64,000 nucleotides of DNA from DASQDN01 sp963833675 (GTDB lineage: Bacteria > Acidobacteriota > Terriglobia > Bryobacterales > Bryobacteraceae): contig CAWHYW010000031.1 of the NCBI GenBank assembly GCA_963833675.1, forward strand, positions 128,966 through 192,965, given 5' to 3'. Under the pieces are notes generated by a model. The model worked only from the letters and a program-made list of their open reading frames with translations, was not told where the DNA came from and searched no databases. Below are positions 45,867 through 54,695 of this stretch, piece after piece. A program made the translations under genes and the position numbers. Each line of letters begins with the position of its first letter. Within the stretch, counting starts at the first letter, position 1.

Positions 45867-46302
45867 TCAATCTCCGTCTCCAACGAGCAGGATCACTACG
45901 TCGGGATCTGCCGTCTCGATACGAACCAGCAGATTCCCAGCAGGCGCGTCTTTAACGCGTCGGAACTTTTCGCTTCCTTTTGGTAGAAACTTTGATCCCG
46001 CCGCGCTTATGTTCCGGACTGGACACCGCAGGAGGCGGAGCCGGAACGGTCACAGGATCGTTTCGAACCGCGGCGGTCGTCGGGTTCGCACGGTGAGCCG
46101 AACGGAGCAGGATTGCAACCACGGCAACCGCCACAGCAGTTGCAAGGAGACCCAACCACTTCCAACTCCAGGCACGCCAGGGGCTGGCCTTTTCTATGCG
46201 TCTCCGGTCAGCGACAACCATTCGCACACGGGCGAGCGAATCGGCGGGTACGGGCTCGTCACGCAGTTCGTGCAACAAAGCTCGGACATCGTCTTCCTTC
46301 AT
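45867..46302 (-). CDS. Anti-sigma-like membrane protein, frameshifted
   Basis: Starts MKEDDVRALLHELRDEPVPA with a short cytosolic part and a single membrane helix (WKWLGLLATAVAVAVVAILL). The visible frame stops at 45952, but the neighbouring frame continues as KGSEKFRRVKDAPAGN and LLVRIETADPDVVILLVGDG to a TGA at 45867-45869. That stop lies one base before the ATG of the secretin-like gene. The break therefore lies between about 45,950 and 46,010, and the true protein has about 145 residues. Overlap with the ECF sigma gene by 4 bases and the membrane helix support an anti-sigma role. No zinc-binding HxxxCxxC motif is visible. Confidence 0.65.
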
Positions 46303-46805
46303 GCCTTCTCCCGATTTAGAATCGATCGCAGCTTATCCAGAGCTTTCGCAACCTGGGTTCGGACAGTAACCTCGCGCGATCCAAGTATGGCTGCTACCTC
46401 GGCAGTGGAGAGCTCTTCGATTTCTCGAAGTACAAGGGCGGCGCGTTCCCTTGGAGGCAGAGTTCCCAATGCCGCCATCATCATCCGTTTTCGCTGCTCC
46501 CGAATGAGGTTCGTTTCAGCGGAAGCATCCTCAGCCTTCAACTCGGGCAACTCTTCAAAACTCCTGGTAGCGCGCGCACGGTCGAGACACAGATTCACTG
46601 CAACCCTGTACAGCCAGCTCCGGAGCGCCATCTCATTAGCGAAGTTGATTCCGTGACGGTGAAGCCGAAGAAAGACCTCCTGCGCGATGTCCTCGGCGTC
46701 TGCCCAATTTCCAACAATCCGATACGCCGTACGCAAAACTTCAGTCTCCCTTCGCCGAACGACTTCCTCAAACGAGTCTGCCAGGGCTGGTCGACTATCG
46801 CTCAT
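46299..46805 (-). CDS. RNA polymerase ECF sigma factor
   Basis: 168 residues from the ATG at 46805 (MSDSRPALADSFEEV). Region 2 is RIVGNWADAEDIAQEVFLRL and SWLYRVAVNLCLDRAR. Region 4 is LGTLPPRERAALVLREIEEL and STAEVAAILGSREVTVRTQV. It directs transcription of a small regulon. The downstream membrane protein, overlapping by 4 bases, is its likely anti-sigma factor, and the secretin-like gene completes the operon. Intact. The divergent PEP-CTERM gene is a candidate target but shares no obvious motif. Confidence 0.92.
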   Translation of the reverse strand: MSDSRPALADSFEEVVRRRETEVLRTAYRIVGNWADAEDIAQEVFLRLHRHGINFANEMALRSWLYRVAVNLCLDRARATRSFEELPELKAEDASAETNLIREQRKRMMMAALGTLPPRERAALVLREIEELSTAEVAAILGSREVTVRTQVAKALDKLRSILNREKA

Positions 46806-46927
46806 TAGCGCTACGGCTGGCATCCTCTGTTTTTAAAACGTAATGTCGGGCGCTAGTGTTGATCGAGAAGATACTTTTTCTTTCTGCGTCCGGTGAGAAT
46901 AATACTGCATTCACCGTACTAGAAGAT

Positions 46928-47530
46928 GTGTTCAAGAGTATCGCCATTCTCGCGTTGTTGCTGGCATGTGTCGTGGTAAGTCCGGCATCGCCGATCAATT
47001 TTCAAATCGATTTAAGAGATAACACCCTGCTGGGATCGGAGAGAGATATTCCGACCTTTTCGGTGAAGAACCTGTCCAGCGTAGCTAGAATCACCAAGCT
47101 TGAAATCGGAATTGGGTTCGTTTCGAAAAACTTCGATCGCGTCGGAGGGTTTTCGGCAGCGCCCACCGGCGCCACCAGAGTTACTCCGGATCTGATCAAC
47201 GGAAGCGTTCGGAGCGATACTGTCGTCTTTAGATTCTCGAATTTCGATCCGGATGAGGTGTTTGGGTTTTTTGCCGAAATCGACGACGATCATGCGATTT
47301 CCAGTTCCGAGGATTACCGGCATATTCTCTTCGACAACGGTCCGAGTCCGAATGGATATGCAACGGCCACTTTCCTGGACGCCGCCGGATTACACACGCA
47401 GACGATTGTTTTTCCGGATACGCCGGGACCGGCATCCCGATTGTCTTTCATGGCCGTGCCTGAGCCGGCTTCCGAAATACTGCTGGCCATCGGCTTGGGC
47501 GCATTGAGTCTTCTGCGGCGCCGTTCCTAG
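46928..47530 (+). CDS. PEP-CTERM sorted exported protein
   Basis: 200 residues from the GTG at 46928, which gives MFKSIAILALLLACVVVSPA as signal peptide; an earlier ATG at 46856 is less suitable. The C-terminus AVPEPASEILLAIGLGALSL followed by LRRRS is a textbook PEP-CTERM signal: VPEP, a hydrophobic helix and a basic tail. It is recognised by exosortase. The middle is beta-rich with DDDHAISSSEDY. It is probably a surface or matrix protein. The 3' end overlaps the PhyH gene by 4 bases. No exosortase gene is in the window. Confidence 0.85.
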   Translation: MFKSIAILALLLACVVVSPASPINFQIDLRDNTLLGSERDIPTFSVKNLSSVARITKLEIGIGFVSKNFDRVGGFSAAPTGATRVTPDLINGSVRSDTVVFRFSNFDPDEVFGFFAEIDDDHAISSSEDYRHILFDNGPSPNGYATATFLDAAGLHTQTIVFPDTPGPASRLSFMAVPEPASEILLAIGLGALSLLRRRS

Positions 47531-48300
47531 CGAAGAAAACCGCTGGGCTTGTCGACAGCAGAACTGATCCGGTCGTTTTCGACATCATCCAGCGCCAGGA
47601 TCCGTCGAAGTTCGGGCGAGAATCCTTGCTGAATATTCGCCGGAATCATGGCTTTCTGGTATTGCTGCTGCGGCTTATCGCAGCGGCAATAAAATCCGTG
47701 TACTGCGCGGCGCTGTTTCTGGGTTCGATTCGCTGTTCCGCCATGCCAGGCGTGAGCATTCATCACGACTACCGTCCCCGCCTGGCCGGTGACCAGGACT
47801 TCGTTGGGGTGGACAGCTTTGGGATCCGATAACTCGGACTGAGGCAATCGTCGCCATCGATGAGATCCCGGCACCACCCGTAGCGCTCCATTCTCCTCCG
47901 TAAAATCATCAAGCATCCAGACTGTGTTGCAAACCCAATAACCCCGCTCGTCTGCGATTCCACCCATGTCGGCGTGCAGGGGTTGCAAGGAATCGGACTG
48001 CGGGTTTGCGGAGCGTGCGTTCAGGCTGCTCAACTTAAAGTGCGGTCCCAGGACAGCGGCGATGAAGGAAAGGATCTCGGGAAGGCAGACGATACGCTGA
48101 AACACCTCTCCCTTGGCCACCAGGTTAGCGAGCCGTCGCGATCCGGGCTCCAGCCGGAATTCAGATCCCGCATTTTCTCCCTCCTGCTCGACTAACTCTT
48201 CTACCCGGTCGCGTAGGCTTTCGAGTAGCTCGGAGGACATGAAGCCGGGTAAGGCCACGTAGCCCCATTCCTCGAGTTGCTGCTGCTGATTGCTCGTCAT
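47527..48300 (-). CDS. Phytanoyl-CoA dioxygenase (PhyH) family protein
   Basis: 257 residues from the ATG at 48300 (MTSNQQQQLEEWGYVALPGF). The non-heme iron facial triad is visible: His-Asp in LQPLHADMGGIAD and His in NAHAWHGGTANRT, followed by QRRAVHGFYCR with the 2-oxoglutarate-binding Arg. NTVWMLDDFTEENGALRVVP is another family block. It is an Fe(II)/2-oxoglutarate-dependent hydroxylase acting on an unknown small molecule. It is intact, convergent with the PEP-CTERM gene and 56 bases from the tRNA on the opposite strand. Confidence 0.88.
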   Translation of the reverse strand: MTSNQQQQLEEWGYVALPGFMSSELLESLRDRVEELVEQEGENAGSEFRLEPGSRRLANLVAKGEVFQRIVCLPEILSFIAAVLGPHFKLSSLNARSANPQSDSLQPLHADMGGIADERGYWVCNTVWMLDDFTEENGALRVVPGSHRWRRLPQSELSDPKAVHPNEVLVTGQAGTVVVMNAHAWHGGTANRTQKQRRAVHGFYCRCDKPQQQYQKAMIPANIQQGFSPELRRILALDDVENDRISSAVDKPSGFLR

Positions 48301-48358
48301 AATAGTCAAGTTTGACTGGTTCGTCGCGACTCCTTACAATAGAGAAATAACCCAGGAA

Positions 48359-48433
48359 GCGGGAGTAACTCAATGGTAGAGTCACAGCCTTCCAAGCTGT
48401 TGGTTGCGAGTTCGATTCTCGTCTCCCGCTCCA
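48359..48433 (+). tRNA. tRNA-Gly (TCC)
   Basis: The acceptor stem GCGGGAG (48359-48365) pairs with CTCCCGC (48423-48429), a T discriminator follows, and the CCA is encoded at 48431-48433. The anticodon stem ACAGC/GCTGT encloses the loop CTTCCAA with anticodon TCC at 48391-48393. The T loop TTCGATT is present. It lies between the PhyH gene and the damaged M81 gene, next to the gene-poor mosaic region. Confidence 0.93.
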
Positions 48434-48439
48434 TTTTCA

Positions 48440-48515
48440 ATAACTTGCAGTGAGCCTGACATGTCTTGGTCGGTGCTTAACGCAGTAATGTCAGTTTCGA
48501 TGCTGTGCAAGTTAT
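48440..48515 (+). repeat. Nested inverted repeats just after the tRNA
   Basis: ATAACTTGCA at 48440-48449 is the exact inverse of TGCAAGTTAT at 48506-48515. Inside them CTGACAT at 48456-48462 pairs with ATGTCAG at 48488-48494. The structure starts 7 bases after the tRNA CCA end. It could be a processing or termination structure, or an attachment-site or transposon end; no integrase gene was found. Confidence 0.5.
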
Positions 48516-49379
48516 GAATCGCAAGGCTCCTGATCCATTGAATGACAGCCCTGAACATTGTGACTCAAGCGCCCCTTGGAAGTTTGTAGTGTTGTCCCAC
48601 ACCTGCCGGTAGGCTGTATCAAGCGCTTCGCGGTCGGAGATAGTCATCACCCAGCCCATAGCCTTCTGCTGGAGCAATTCCGTCAGGATGAATGTACTAT
48701 CGCCGGATGAGCCTTCACCAATATTGTTACCGGAATCCATTAGGACGATTGGGAATTTATCGCTGCTCATCGCAATCTTGACAGCTTCGGCAGCATCGGG
48801 CAACTTCAGTACCGGTTTGTCGCGAATCCCTCATAGCAGGGCGAATAGCCGCTCCGCTTCGCGCTTCGCCAGCGCCGGATCGTTATCCGTAACCACGATC
48901 ACGCTAGGCCCCACGGCTGGAATATCGGCGTATTGATATCCACCGGAGACACTCGCCGCTAGGATCCTAGGATTCAACTCCAGTAGCTTGCTTTCATCAA
49001 CGATGTGCGTCAGAGGCTCTGTGTATGTGTTGTGAAAATAATGTTGTAAACCATAGGAGGTCTGACGAGAGCCTGGACCGGCTTCACCTTACCGCCGACC
49101 ACACCGCTGACCACGTCCGCCATAATCCTGGCAGCCTGAAGGCGGCGATCCTTCGCGTCGAGACGCGGACATTCCTTGTAGGTGATCGGAGCGGTGGTCA
49201 GCTTGATGATTTTTTCGGAAACGTCGGCGCTGCCGAGCCCGGCCTCAGAGTAGGCGACGGGACGTTTTCTTTGGGTTGGACGTATTGGTCTCGTGAATGC
49301 CGCTCATCCCGATCCGCGGCTTGACTGTTTGGGCCACTCTTATCTGAAAGATGATCCCGCTCAATAGCGCAGTTCGCAT
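48477..49379 (-). pseudogene. M81 (MlrC-like) metallopeptidase with internal deletion
   Basis: The start at 49379 gives a signal-like segment (MRTALLSGIIFQIRVAQTVK) and PRIGMSGIHETNTSNPKKTS, the family N-terminus. At about 49,245-49,255 the text jumps to SEKIIKLTTAPITYKECPRL and AARIMADVVSG, so roughly 180 or more residues are missing. It continues, with frame changes near 49,030 and 48,825, through RILAASVSGGYQYADIPAVG, DSGNNIGEGSSGDSTFIL and AMGWVMTISDREALDTAY. After that the sequence is unrelated (FQGALESQCSGLSFNGSGAL), and the C-terminal domain present in the copy at base 1 is absent. It is divergent from the SelA-like gene, the two 5' ends 93 bases apart. It is not functional as written. 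Confidence 0.75.
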
Positions 49380-49472
49380 CTGGCAGAGAATATCATCGAC
49401 CGGGAGCCTGAAAGGCAGAATCCAGAGTAATCGCCCAATCGGAGTGTCGGGTCGTAGATACAATAGCGTGGA

Positions 49473-51041
49473 ATGCCTGACCAAACCAGCCGCCGGTCTC
49501 TTTTCCTGGGGGCCCTGCGCTACGGGCTGCTGACTCGTCTCACCGGACTGTTCGGCGCGCCCGCTGCCGCGGGGACCCTGCCCGTCCGCGGTAGCGGACC
49601 AGACGTATATGAACGCCTCGGTGTCGAGCCCTTCATCAACTGCACGTCGACTTACACGATTAACGGCGGCTCACGGCAGCTACCCGAAGTGATTGCGGCG
49701 ATCGAGAAGGCGAGCCATTATCACGTCAACATCGACGAGTTGATGGCCAAGGCGGGGGCTCGGCTCGCTGAATTGCTCAGCGGCCCGGCGGCGATGGTGA
49801 GTTCGGGAGCGGCGGGTGCGGTCACCTGCGGCGCCGCGGCTTGTGTGGCAGGCGGGGATCCGGAGAAGATGCAGAAGCTTCCCGACACGACAGGCATGAA
49901 GAGCGAGTGCGTGGTTCCGAAATGGTCGCGCAGCTACTACGATCACGCCGTGCGCGCTGTGGGCGTCAAGATGATCGAAGTAGGCACCCTCGACGAACTC
50001 GAGCGGGCGCTTGGTCCAGCGACAGCGCTGGCTCATGGCCAAGCCAATATGCTGGGCGGCTCGAATCCATTCACGCTGCGCCAGTACAAGGAGTCGTGCC
50101 ATCGCCATCGCGTTCCGGTGTTGATCGACGCCGCTGCGGATCTACCGCTGAAGCCGAATCCGTATCTAAGCGCCGGAGTTGACCTGGTGGCCTACAGCGG
50201 GGGCAAGATCCTACGCGGACCGCAGACGTCAGGCATCCTTCTTGGCCGCGCCGATCTCATTCGCGCGGCTTATCAGGTCAGTTCGCCGCACATCACCTTC
50301 GGCCGCTCGGTGAAGGTAAGCAAGGAGGAGATCGTGGGCCTGGTTGTCGCGGTCGAAGCGCTCTTCTCCACTCGTAGCCGCGAAGCGGAAGATCGCGAAT
50401 GGCTGGGCTGGTTTCGGGAGATTAAAGCACGTGTCGAACAGGCGGACGGCGTGACCGCAACCATCGTCATGCCGCACAACCGCAGCTATTACCCGACGCT
50501 TCAGATTGATTGGGATCCTCAGCGGATCGGTTTCAACAACGCCGAACTCGGCCGGCGCATGCTCGCAGGCAAGCCACGCATCATGACACATGCCGAAGAT
50601 GAGGGTCACGGCTTCGTATTACGACCCGCCGCCATGTTTCCCGGCGAGCACAAAATCGTCGCCGAACGGCTTTACGAGGAGTTCCGTAAGGCCCCGGCGC
50701 CCAAACCCAAACCGCCGATGGCACCCACATCGGCAAATCTGACGGGCCAGTGGGAAATCGACATCACCTTTGCGGCTTCGTCCACGACTTGGCAAATGTA
50801 CATCGACAACGACGGAAACGAACTCAGGGGAGTGTATCGCAGCCCGGTGGTGCCGGAAGGCAGCCTCAAGGGCCAAATCTCGGGTAACCGCATCGAGATT
50901 CGCTCGCATGGCCGCCATCAGGGCATGGACTTCAATTACGTGTTCACAGGCGTGATTACGGCGGAGCAGCGAATGGAAGGCGAGGTCGCACTGGGTTGGG
51001 AAGACGGGTCAGTACGTTGGATCGCGCGCCGTGCCATCTGA
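49473..51041 (+). CDS. SelA-like PLP-dependent enzyme with C-terminal beta-barrel-like domain
   Basis: 522 residues, intact. The N-terminus MPDQTSRRSLFLGALRYGLL is Tat-like, so it is probably exported. The PLP-enzyme core contains PFINCTSTYTINGGSRQLPE, AMVSSGAAGAVTCGAAACVA, VLIDAAADLPLKPNPYL and the Schiff-base lysine in AYSGGKILRGPQTSGILLGR. From residue about 415 a Pro/Lys-rich linker leads to a 100-residue beta-rich module (TGQWEIDITFAASSTTWQMY), resembling small lipocalin-like domains. The first copy at 862-2048 lacks this module. It lies next to a second M81 gene, repeating the pairing at the left edge. Confidence 0.85.
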   Translation: MPDQTSRRSLFLGALRYGLLTRLTGLFGAPAAAGTLPVRGSGPDVYERLGVEPFINCTSTYTINGGSRQLPEVIAAIEKASHYHVNIDELMAKAGARLAELLSGPAAMVSSGAAGAVTCGAAACVAGGDPEKMQKLPDTTGMKSECVVPKWSRSYYDHAVRAVGVKMIEVGTLDELERALGPATALAHGQANMLGGSNPFTLRQYKESCHRHRVPVLIDAAADLPLKPNPYLSAGVDLVAYSGGKILRGPQTSGILLGRADLIRAAYQVSSPHITFGRSVKVSKEEIVGLVVAVEALFSTRSREAEDREWLGWFREIKARVEQADGVTATIVMPHNRSYYPTLQIDWDPQRIGFNNAELGRRMLAGKPRIMTHAEDEGHGFVLRPAAMFPGEHKIVAERLYEEFRKAPAPKPKPPMAPTSANLTGQWEIDITFAASSTTWQMYIDNDGNELRGVYRSPVVPEGSLKGQISGNRIEIRSHGRHQGMDFNYVFTGVITAEQRMEGEVALGWEDGSVRWIARRAI

Positions 51042-51075
51042 GCTTTGAGCACGTGTGCGGAATACTCCCGCAACA

Positions 51076-51440
51076 TCACGATGCGGACTCCACCAGGAGT
51101 TCATCCCAGGTGTCGGTTGCCGCTCCCTTCACATTCCTGTCGAAGACGATATCCCAGCTTTCTTCATCCTGCTCTGCGACTGGCGCACGACGCGCGATCC
51201 CGGCAGTGTTGAGGAGAACGTGAATGGCGCCGCAGCGCCCCACGCCGGCCTTTATCGCCGCGCTCACCTGCCGCGCATTCGCAACGTCACAGCCCCAGGC
51301 AGCAGCATCGCCCGCGGATTCGCGTATTTCGAGCGCGAGCTGTTGAGCGGCATGTTCATTGATATCGAGTATCGCCACGTTGGGGCCTTCTCTCGCAAAC
51401 GTGTTGCCTGTGCACTCGGGCCCGGACGCCACGTTCTAAT
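51076..51440 (-). pseudogene. Short-chain dehydrogenase (SDR) fragment
   Basis: TFAREGPNVAILDINEHAAQ and QLALEIRE, then AAAWGCDVANARQVSAAI, GAIHVLLNTAGIARRAPVAE and ESWDIVFDRNVKG are the N-terminal Rossmann half of a classical SDR (NNAG-like motif as NTAG). The first beta strand with TGxxxGxG is missing at the 5' side, and everything after about residue 110, including the YxxxK catalytic site, is missing at the 3' side. It is therefore a fragment about 120 residues long, truncated at both ends, right after the SelA-like gene. Confidence 0.7.
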
Positions 51441-51609
51441 ACCCATTCGGACTGGCAAGAATTACCGCGGCGATATCGAAACCGTAAGTACGGAAGGATT
51501 GACACTTCGGTTAGATCCCACCGATCAATCTGTTCGCATTTCCTGCAAGGAGATTGATCACCTGGAACAGAACCTCAGTCGTATGTTGACCTGTTCAGGG
51601 GAAACATAA
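51430..51609 (+). pseudogene. Fragment of a small beta-rich hypothetical protein
   Basis: VLIPIRTGKNYRGDIETVST and GLTLRLDPTDQSVRISCKEI resemble the strand-turn pattern of small SH3/Sm-like proteins (acidobacterial proteins with a TGEVHxGxL-type repeat). It has no start of its own in frame and joins the SDR remnant upstream and the TIGR03437 fragment downstream. Assignment to a family is tentative. Confidence 0.35.
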
Positions 51610-51830
51610 AAGAGCGGGACGGTGCGCGCGATTCCAGCGCTGTCTGTAATCACAACCCGTGTATCGCCGAGCTCGATCGGAAGTGGTAGCGAGGCGGCAC
51701 TCGCGACAGATGTGGCAAGCCCAGCCCCGAACACGCTTGCAATGGATTCCGGCGCAACCGGAACGCGTCGAAAACTACCGCTTGGCACCGTTTCCAGGAC
51801 GGGACCAAGCGCATGGCAAGCGCGGCTTGT
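51582..51830 (-). pseudogene. TIGR03437-type domain fragment
   Basis: APESIASVFGAGLATSVASA, SLPLPIELGDTRVVITDSAG and ARTVPLFYVSPEQVNI match the start of the C-terminal domain (TIGR03437) that decorates many secreted Solibacter proteins. It breaks off immediately after EQVNI, where IPAGTATGxx normally follows. The upstream part is degenerate. It is a remnant only; the complete protein would be an exported repeat protein. Confidence 0.65.
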
Positions 51831-51919
51831 ATCAATAAAAGTAGATGAGCTGACCGCCATCGAGAACTCCGCAAACACCTTGGCGGGCGTCGTTGCGCTG
51901 TCATAGCTGATCGGAACGA

Positions 51920-52878
51920 CTTGGCAGGGTCGTCAGTGGAGTCGGATATTCTGCACTGGAAATCTTTGCCAGTCGGCTCGCGTCGGGAACAGTCACGGCC
52001 CGGCTGGACAGCCAAACTGGACATATCGGCTCCTGACGGAACCGGTTGGCGCGCTTTTCGGAGCAGCTGTGGCCATTACTCTTCTATGTGTTGCCACAGA
52101 TGACGCGCTCAAGGCTTGCACCACAAGCTTCGGGGAGCGCTTCAAACACCACGAAATGAACTTCTGCTATTAGCCGCAACAAGGTGTGCGGGCAGCTGGG
52201 GGTTTGCGGCTCGCTTTGTGATCCTAGTGATGGGTGGAATTTACCTGATGCGAGCGGTGTTGAATGCCGAGCCCGAGCAGGCCAGGGTCTTGAGGGAATT
52301 CTTGCCAGCGTGTTGTAACTACCGAACGGTCACTGGGTACTGGGATTCGTATCTCTGGGACTGAGTGCTTACGGGCTGTTTATGGTACAGGCAGGACTTT
52401 ACGGTCGCCATCCATACTGACGTCACGCCGACTGACATACATGAGCGGAAGACCCGACATACGGTATAAGCGGCCGCTGCCGAACTCCAGGGCGTTTTGC
52501 CTCTGAAGTGGCCGTAAAGCAATCGCCCGGCGGAAAGGTATCGGCCCAACGGTTTGTCACGTGAGGCCAACTCGCTCATCCGGGCAGCTGATCGCCGATT
52601 TCGTCAACGAGGAAACGTTTCTGATTCGCTGGGTACCCGGAATTTCCTCATTGGGTTGTTTGCCGAGAGCATCGTTCACGAGCACTGCAAGCGTTCGTCA
52701 TTTGCCGTTTTAATCCGCAGCAGCAAGGTGAACCACTGTCACTGGTCTTCCACTCCAGTATTGTGCTGCAATCCTCGGCCTGCTTATTTGCTGACGGTCT
52801 TGTGCCGTGCGGAAATATGTACAGGTTGGCTATGCGTTCCCGTGCAGTTGCAGCAGAACGGTCAGATATCAGGATGGA
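51920..52878. other. Gene-poor stretch, no gene recognised
   Basis: About 960 bases. Short open frames on both strands do not resemble known proteins, and I cannot choose among them. A frame around 52,150-52,364 on the plus strand contains a hydrophobic patch (FAARFVILVMGGIYLMRAVL) that may be a remnant of a small membrane protein. Confidence 0.4.
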
Positions 52879-53354
52879 ATGATGCGGAAGAGATTAACGA
52901 AATTTCACTACGAGCCGCCAAGAGGCGAGCCGGAGCGACATTGGATTGACATCGAACAGATCGCGACGGTGGAGGTAACTCAGAAGATCCGGACTTTCCG
53001 ATCGATCGAGTGTTCGGATCGACAAGCCTAATAGGCTGGCGAGCTTCCGAACCGGGTGGACAGCAGATTCGCTTCATATTCGATGTGCCTTCTTCGGTGC
53101 ACCGCATAAAGCTTTGTTTCCACGAGGCGGAACTTGAGCGAACACAGGAGTTCACAATTCGTTGGTCGTCTGGTTCAGGCCCAATGCGGGAAATTGTGCG
53201 GCAACAATGGAACTTCAGCCCGACAGGCTCAACGACCGAAGTCGAAGACTATTTCGTCAACCTCGATTCCGTTTCGGTCCTCGAACTCGCACTCCGGCCC
53301 GATTTGGGCGGGCGAGACGTTGTTGCCACACTCGCATCATTTCGTCTGGGATAA
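52879..53354 (+). CDS. Hypothetical protein, beta-sandwich (galactose-binding-like), one frameshift
   Basis: The ATG at 52879 or 52882 gives MRKRLTKFHYEPPRGEPERHW, then IDIEQIATVEVT. A frame change near 53,000 joins it to FPIDRVFGSTSLIGWRASEP, GGQQIRFIFDVPSSVHRIKL, ERTQEFTIRWSSG and LASFRLG. The order of strands looks like a discoidin/galactose-binding sandwich. The total is about 158 residues, with no signal peptide. I do not know its function. AGGA lies just upstream of the start. It stands alone in the gene-poor zone but its homologous look on both sides of the break argues that it is a genuine gene. Confidence 0.6.
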
Positions 53355-53584
53355 CGCCCTCATACGAGACAGGGGCACGGGCAACCTTAGGGAAGCATGA
53401 AGTTTGCATATCGGACGATTGCGGCGTCGGGCGCGGCTACGAAGACTACGTAGATTCGCTTCGCCAGGATTTATGCCCGGAAAGATGCGAGAAGAACGAA
53501 TACGGAGCCCAGCTGATGCTCGCACGGACCTGAGCAACTTGCGATCGTTGGACCCATTACATGTGTAGGCGCATCTAAAGACCC

Positions 53585-54412
53585 ATGGGAAATCGGCGCG
53601 CCGGGCTTACGAAATGCGGGATCATCGCTTTGGCTGGCATCGCGGTGCTCGGCTGGATCCGCGAACCTGAGAAACACCAACCCGCGAGATCTCCAGTAAG
53701 TGCGAATTCTCTTAGGTCTACAGAAGCACGTAAAACCTTCTATCCGCCGCCCACGCCGATGGGCGAAGCGGCTACCACTAAAGTTCCGGAGCGTGACCTC
53801 GGATCAATCTATCCAGCACGTCAGAACCACTCTCTTCCAAATTCCGCGCCAACAGCCGTACGCGTAGAGAATCCCATTAAAGTTCATCAACGAACTTCAG
53901 CGGTCGTAAAAACTCCGGAACCTCCCCAGGGAAATACCGGCAGGCATGAAGTCCCGCAAATCGTGAACGATGACGCCGTAACTCGTTCTCCGGAGCGCCG
54001 AACAGAAGGTTCTCAGAATCGTCAGGAATCAGAGCGGCCGCAAGATGCCCACACTCCGATGCCGCGGGCAGATCAACACGATCACAACCAGACACCGACT
54101 CAGTCGCCTGCCATAGCCAAGAAAGAACGGTCGAATGTGCGATCAGTAGCCATCGTCTTAGGAACGGCCGCTGCTGGCGCGGCCATCGGAGCTGTAACCC
54201 GCGGTGGTAAAGGCGCCGCAATCGGGGCGCTCAGTGGCGGCACCGGGGGTTTAGTGTACGATCGCATGACACGCCGCAACAACATCATCGGCGTTCCTGG
54301 CGTCATCGACAATAACTCCAACTCTCAGTCGAACGATCAACAAGGGAATTACCAACGATATGATCGTGCCTCGTCCTTGGCGCGACGATTTGGCACTCCC
54401 AATTTCAATTGA
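53585..54412 (+). CDS. Glycine-zipper envelope protein
   Basis: 275 residues, intact. The N-terminal helix CGIIALAGIAVLGWI may be a signal or anchor. A long low-complexity middle (about 40-170) is rich in Pro, Thr and charged residues. The C-terminal part has a glycine zipper, IVLGTAAAGAAIGAVTRGGK and AIGALSGGTGGLVYDRMTRR, typical of proteins that insert in the envelope. An Asn/Ser/Gln tail follows. No enzymatic motif is present. Function is unknown; related acidobacterial proteins are often annotated as YMGG-like glycine-zipper proteins. Confidence 0.7.
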   Translation: MGNRRAGLTKCGIIALAGIAVLGWIREPEKHQPARSPVSANSLRSTEARKTFYPPPTPMGEAATTKVPERDLGSIYPARQNHSLPNSAPTAVRVENPIKVHQRTSAVVKTPEPPQGNTGRHEVPQIVNDDAVTRSPERRTEGSQNRQESERPQDAHTPMPRADQHDHNQTPTQSPAIAKKERSNVRSVAIVLGTAAAGAAIGAVTRGGKGAAIGALSGGTGGLVYDRMTRRNNIIGVPGVIDNNSNSQSNDQQGNYQRYDRASSLARRFGTPNFN

Positions 54413-54695
54413 CACTAGATCCCCTATGACAGTTTTCGTTAGCAGCACTCTGAACTTTTGAATCAGCTCCGATCACGCGGATACGTGGCTACGCCCGTCC
54501 CGGAAAGACCCGAAAGAGGGAGGCTTCCGTGATGATGGAGTTCGAAAGACGACCACGCGGACCACGCAGGCTGAAGCTCGCCTAAGGGATATCGTACGCG
54601 TATGACGGATGAGCGTCTGAATGGTTCAACGAGAACGCAAAGCCCCTGAAAGCTACGCGCCGATGTCGAGCTTTCGCACCGCAGGCGCAGCGCTT
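54413..54695. other. Spacer without recognised gene
   Basis: About 280 bases between the glycine-zipper gene and the convergent TIGR03437 remnant. No supported coding frame, repeat or hairpin was seen. Confidence 0.4.

Noticed and set aside
47002..47435. Minus-strand frames opposite the PEP-CTERM gene
   Set aside because: They are antisense shadows; the plus-strand protein has a signal peptide and a clear PEP-CTERM tail.
51920..52878. Several 80-130 codon open frames on both strands
   Set aside because: No start context, no conserved-looking text and mutual overlap; they look like chance frames in GC-rich DNA.
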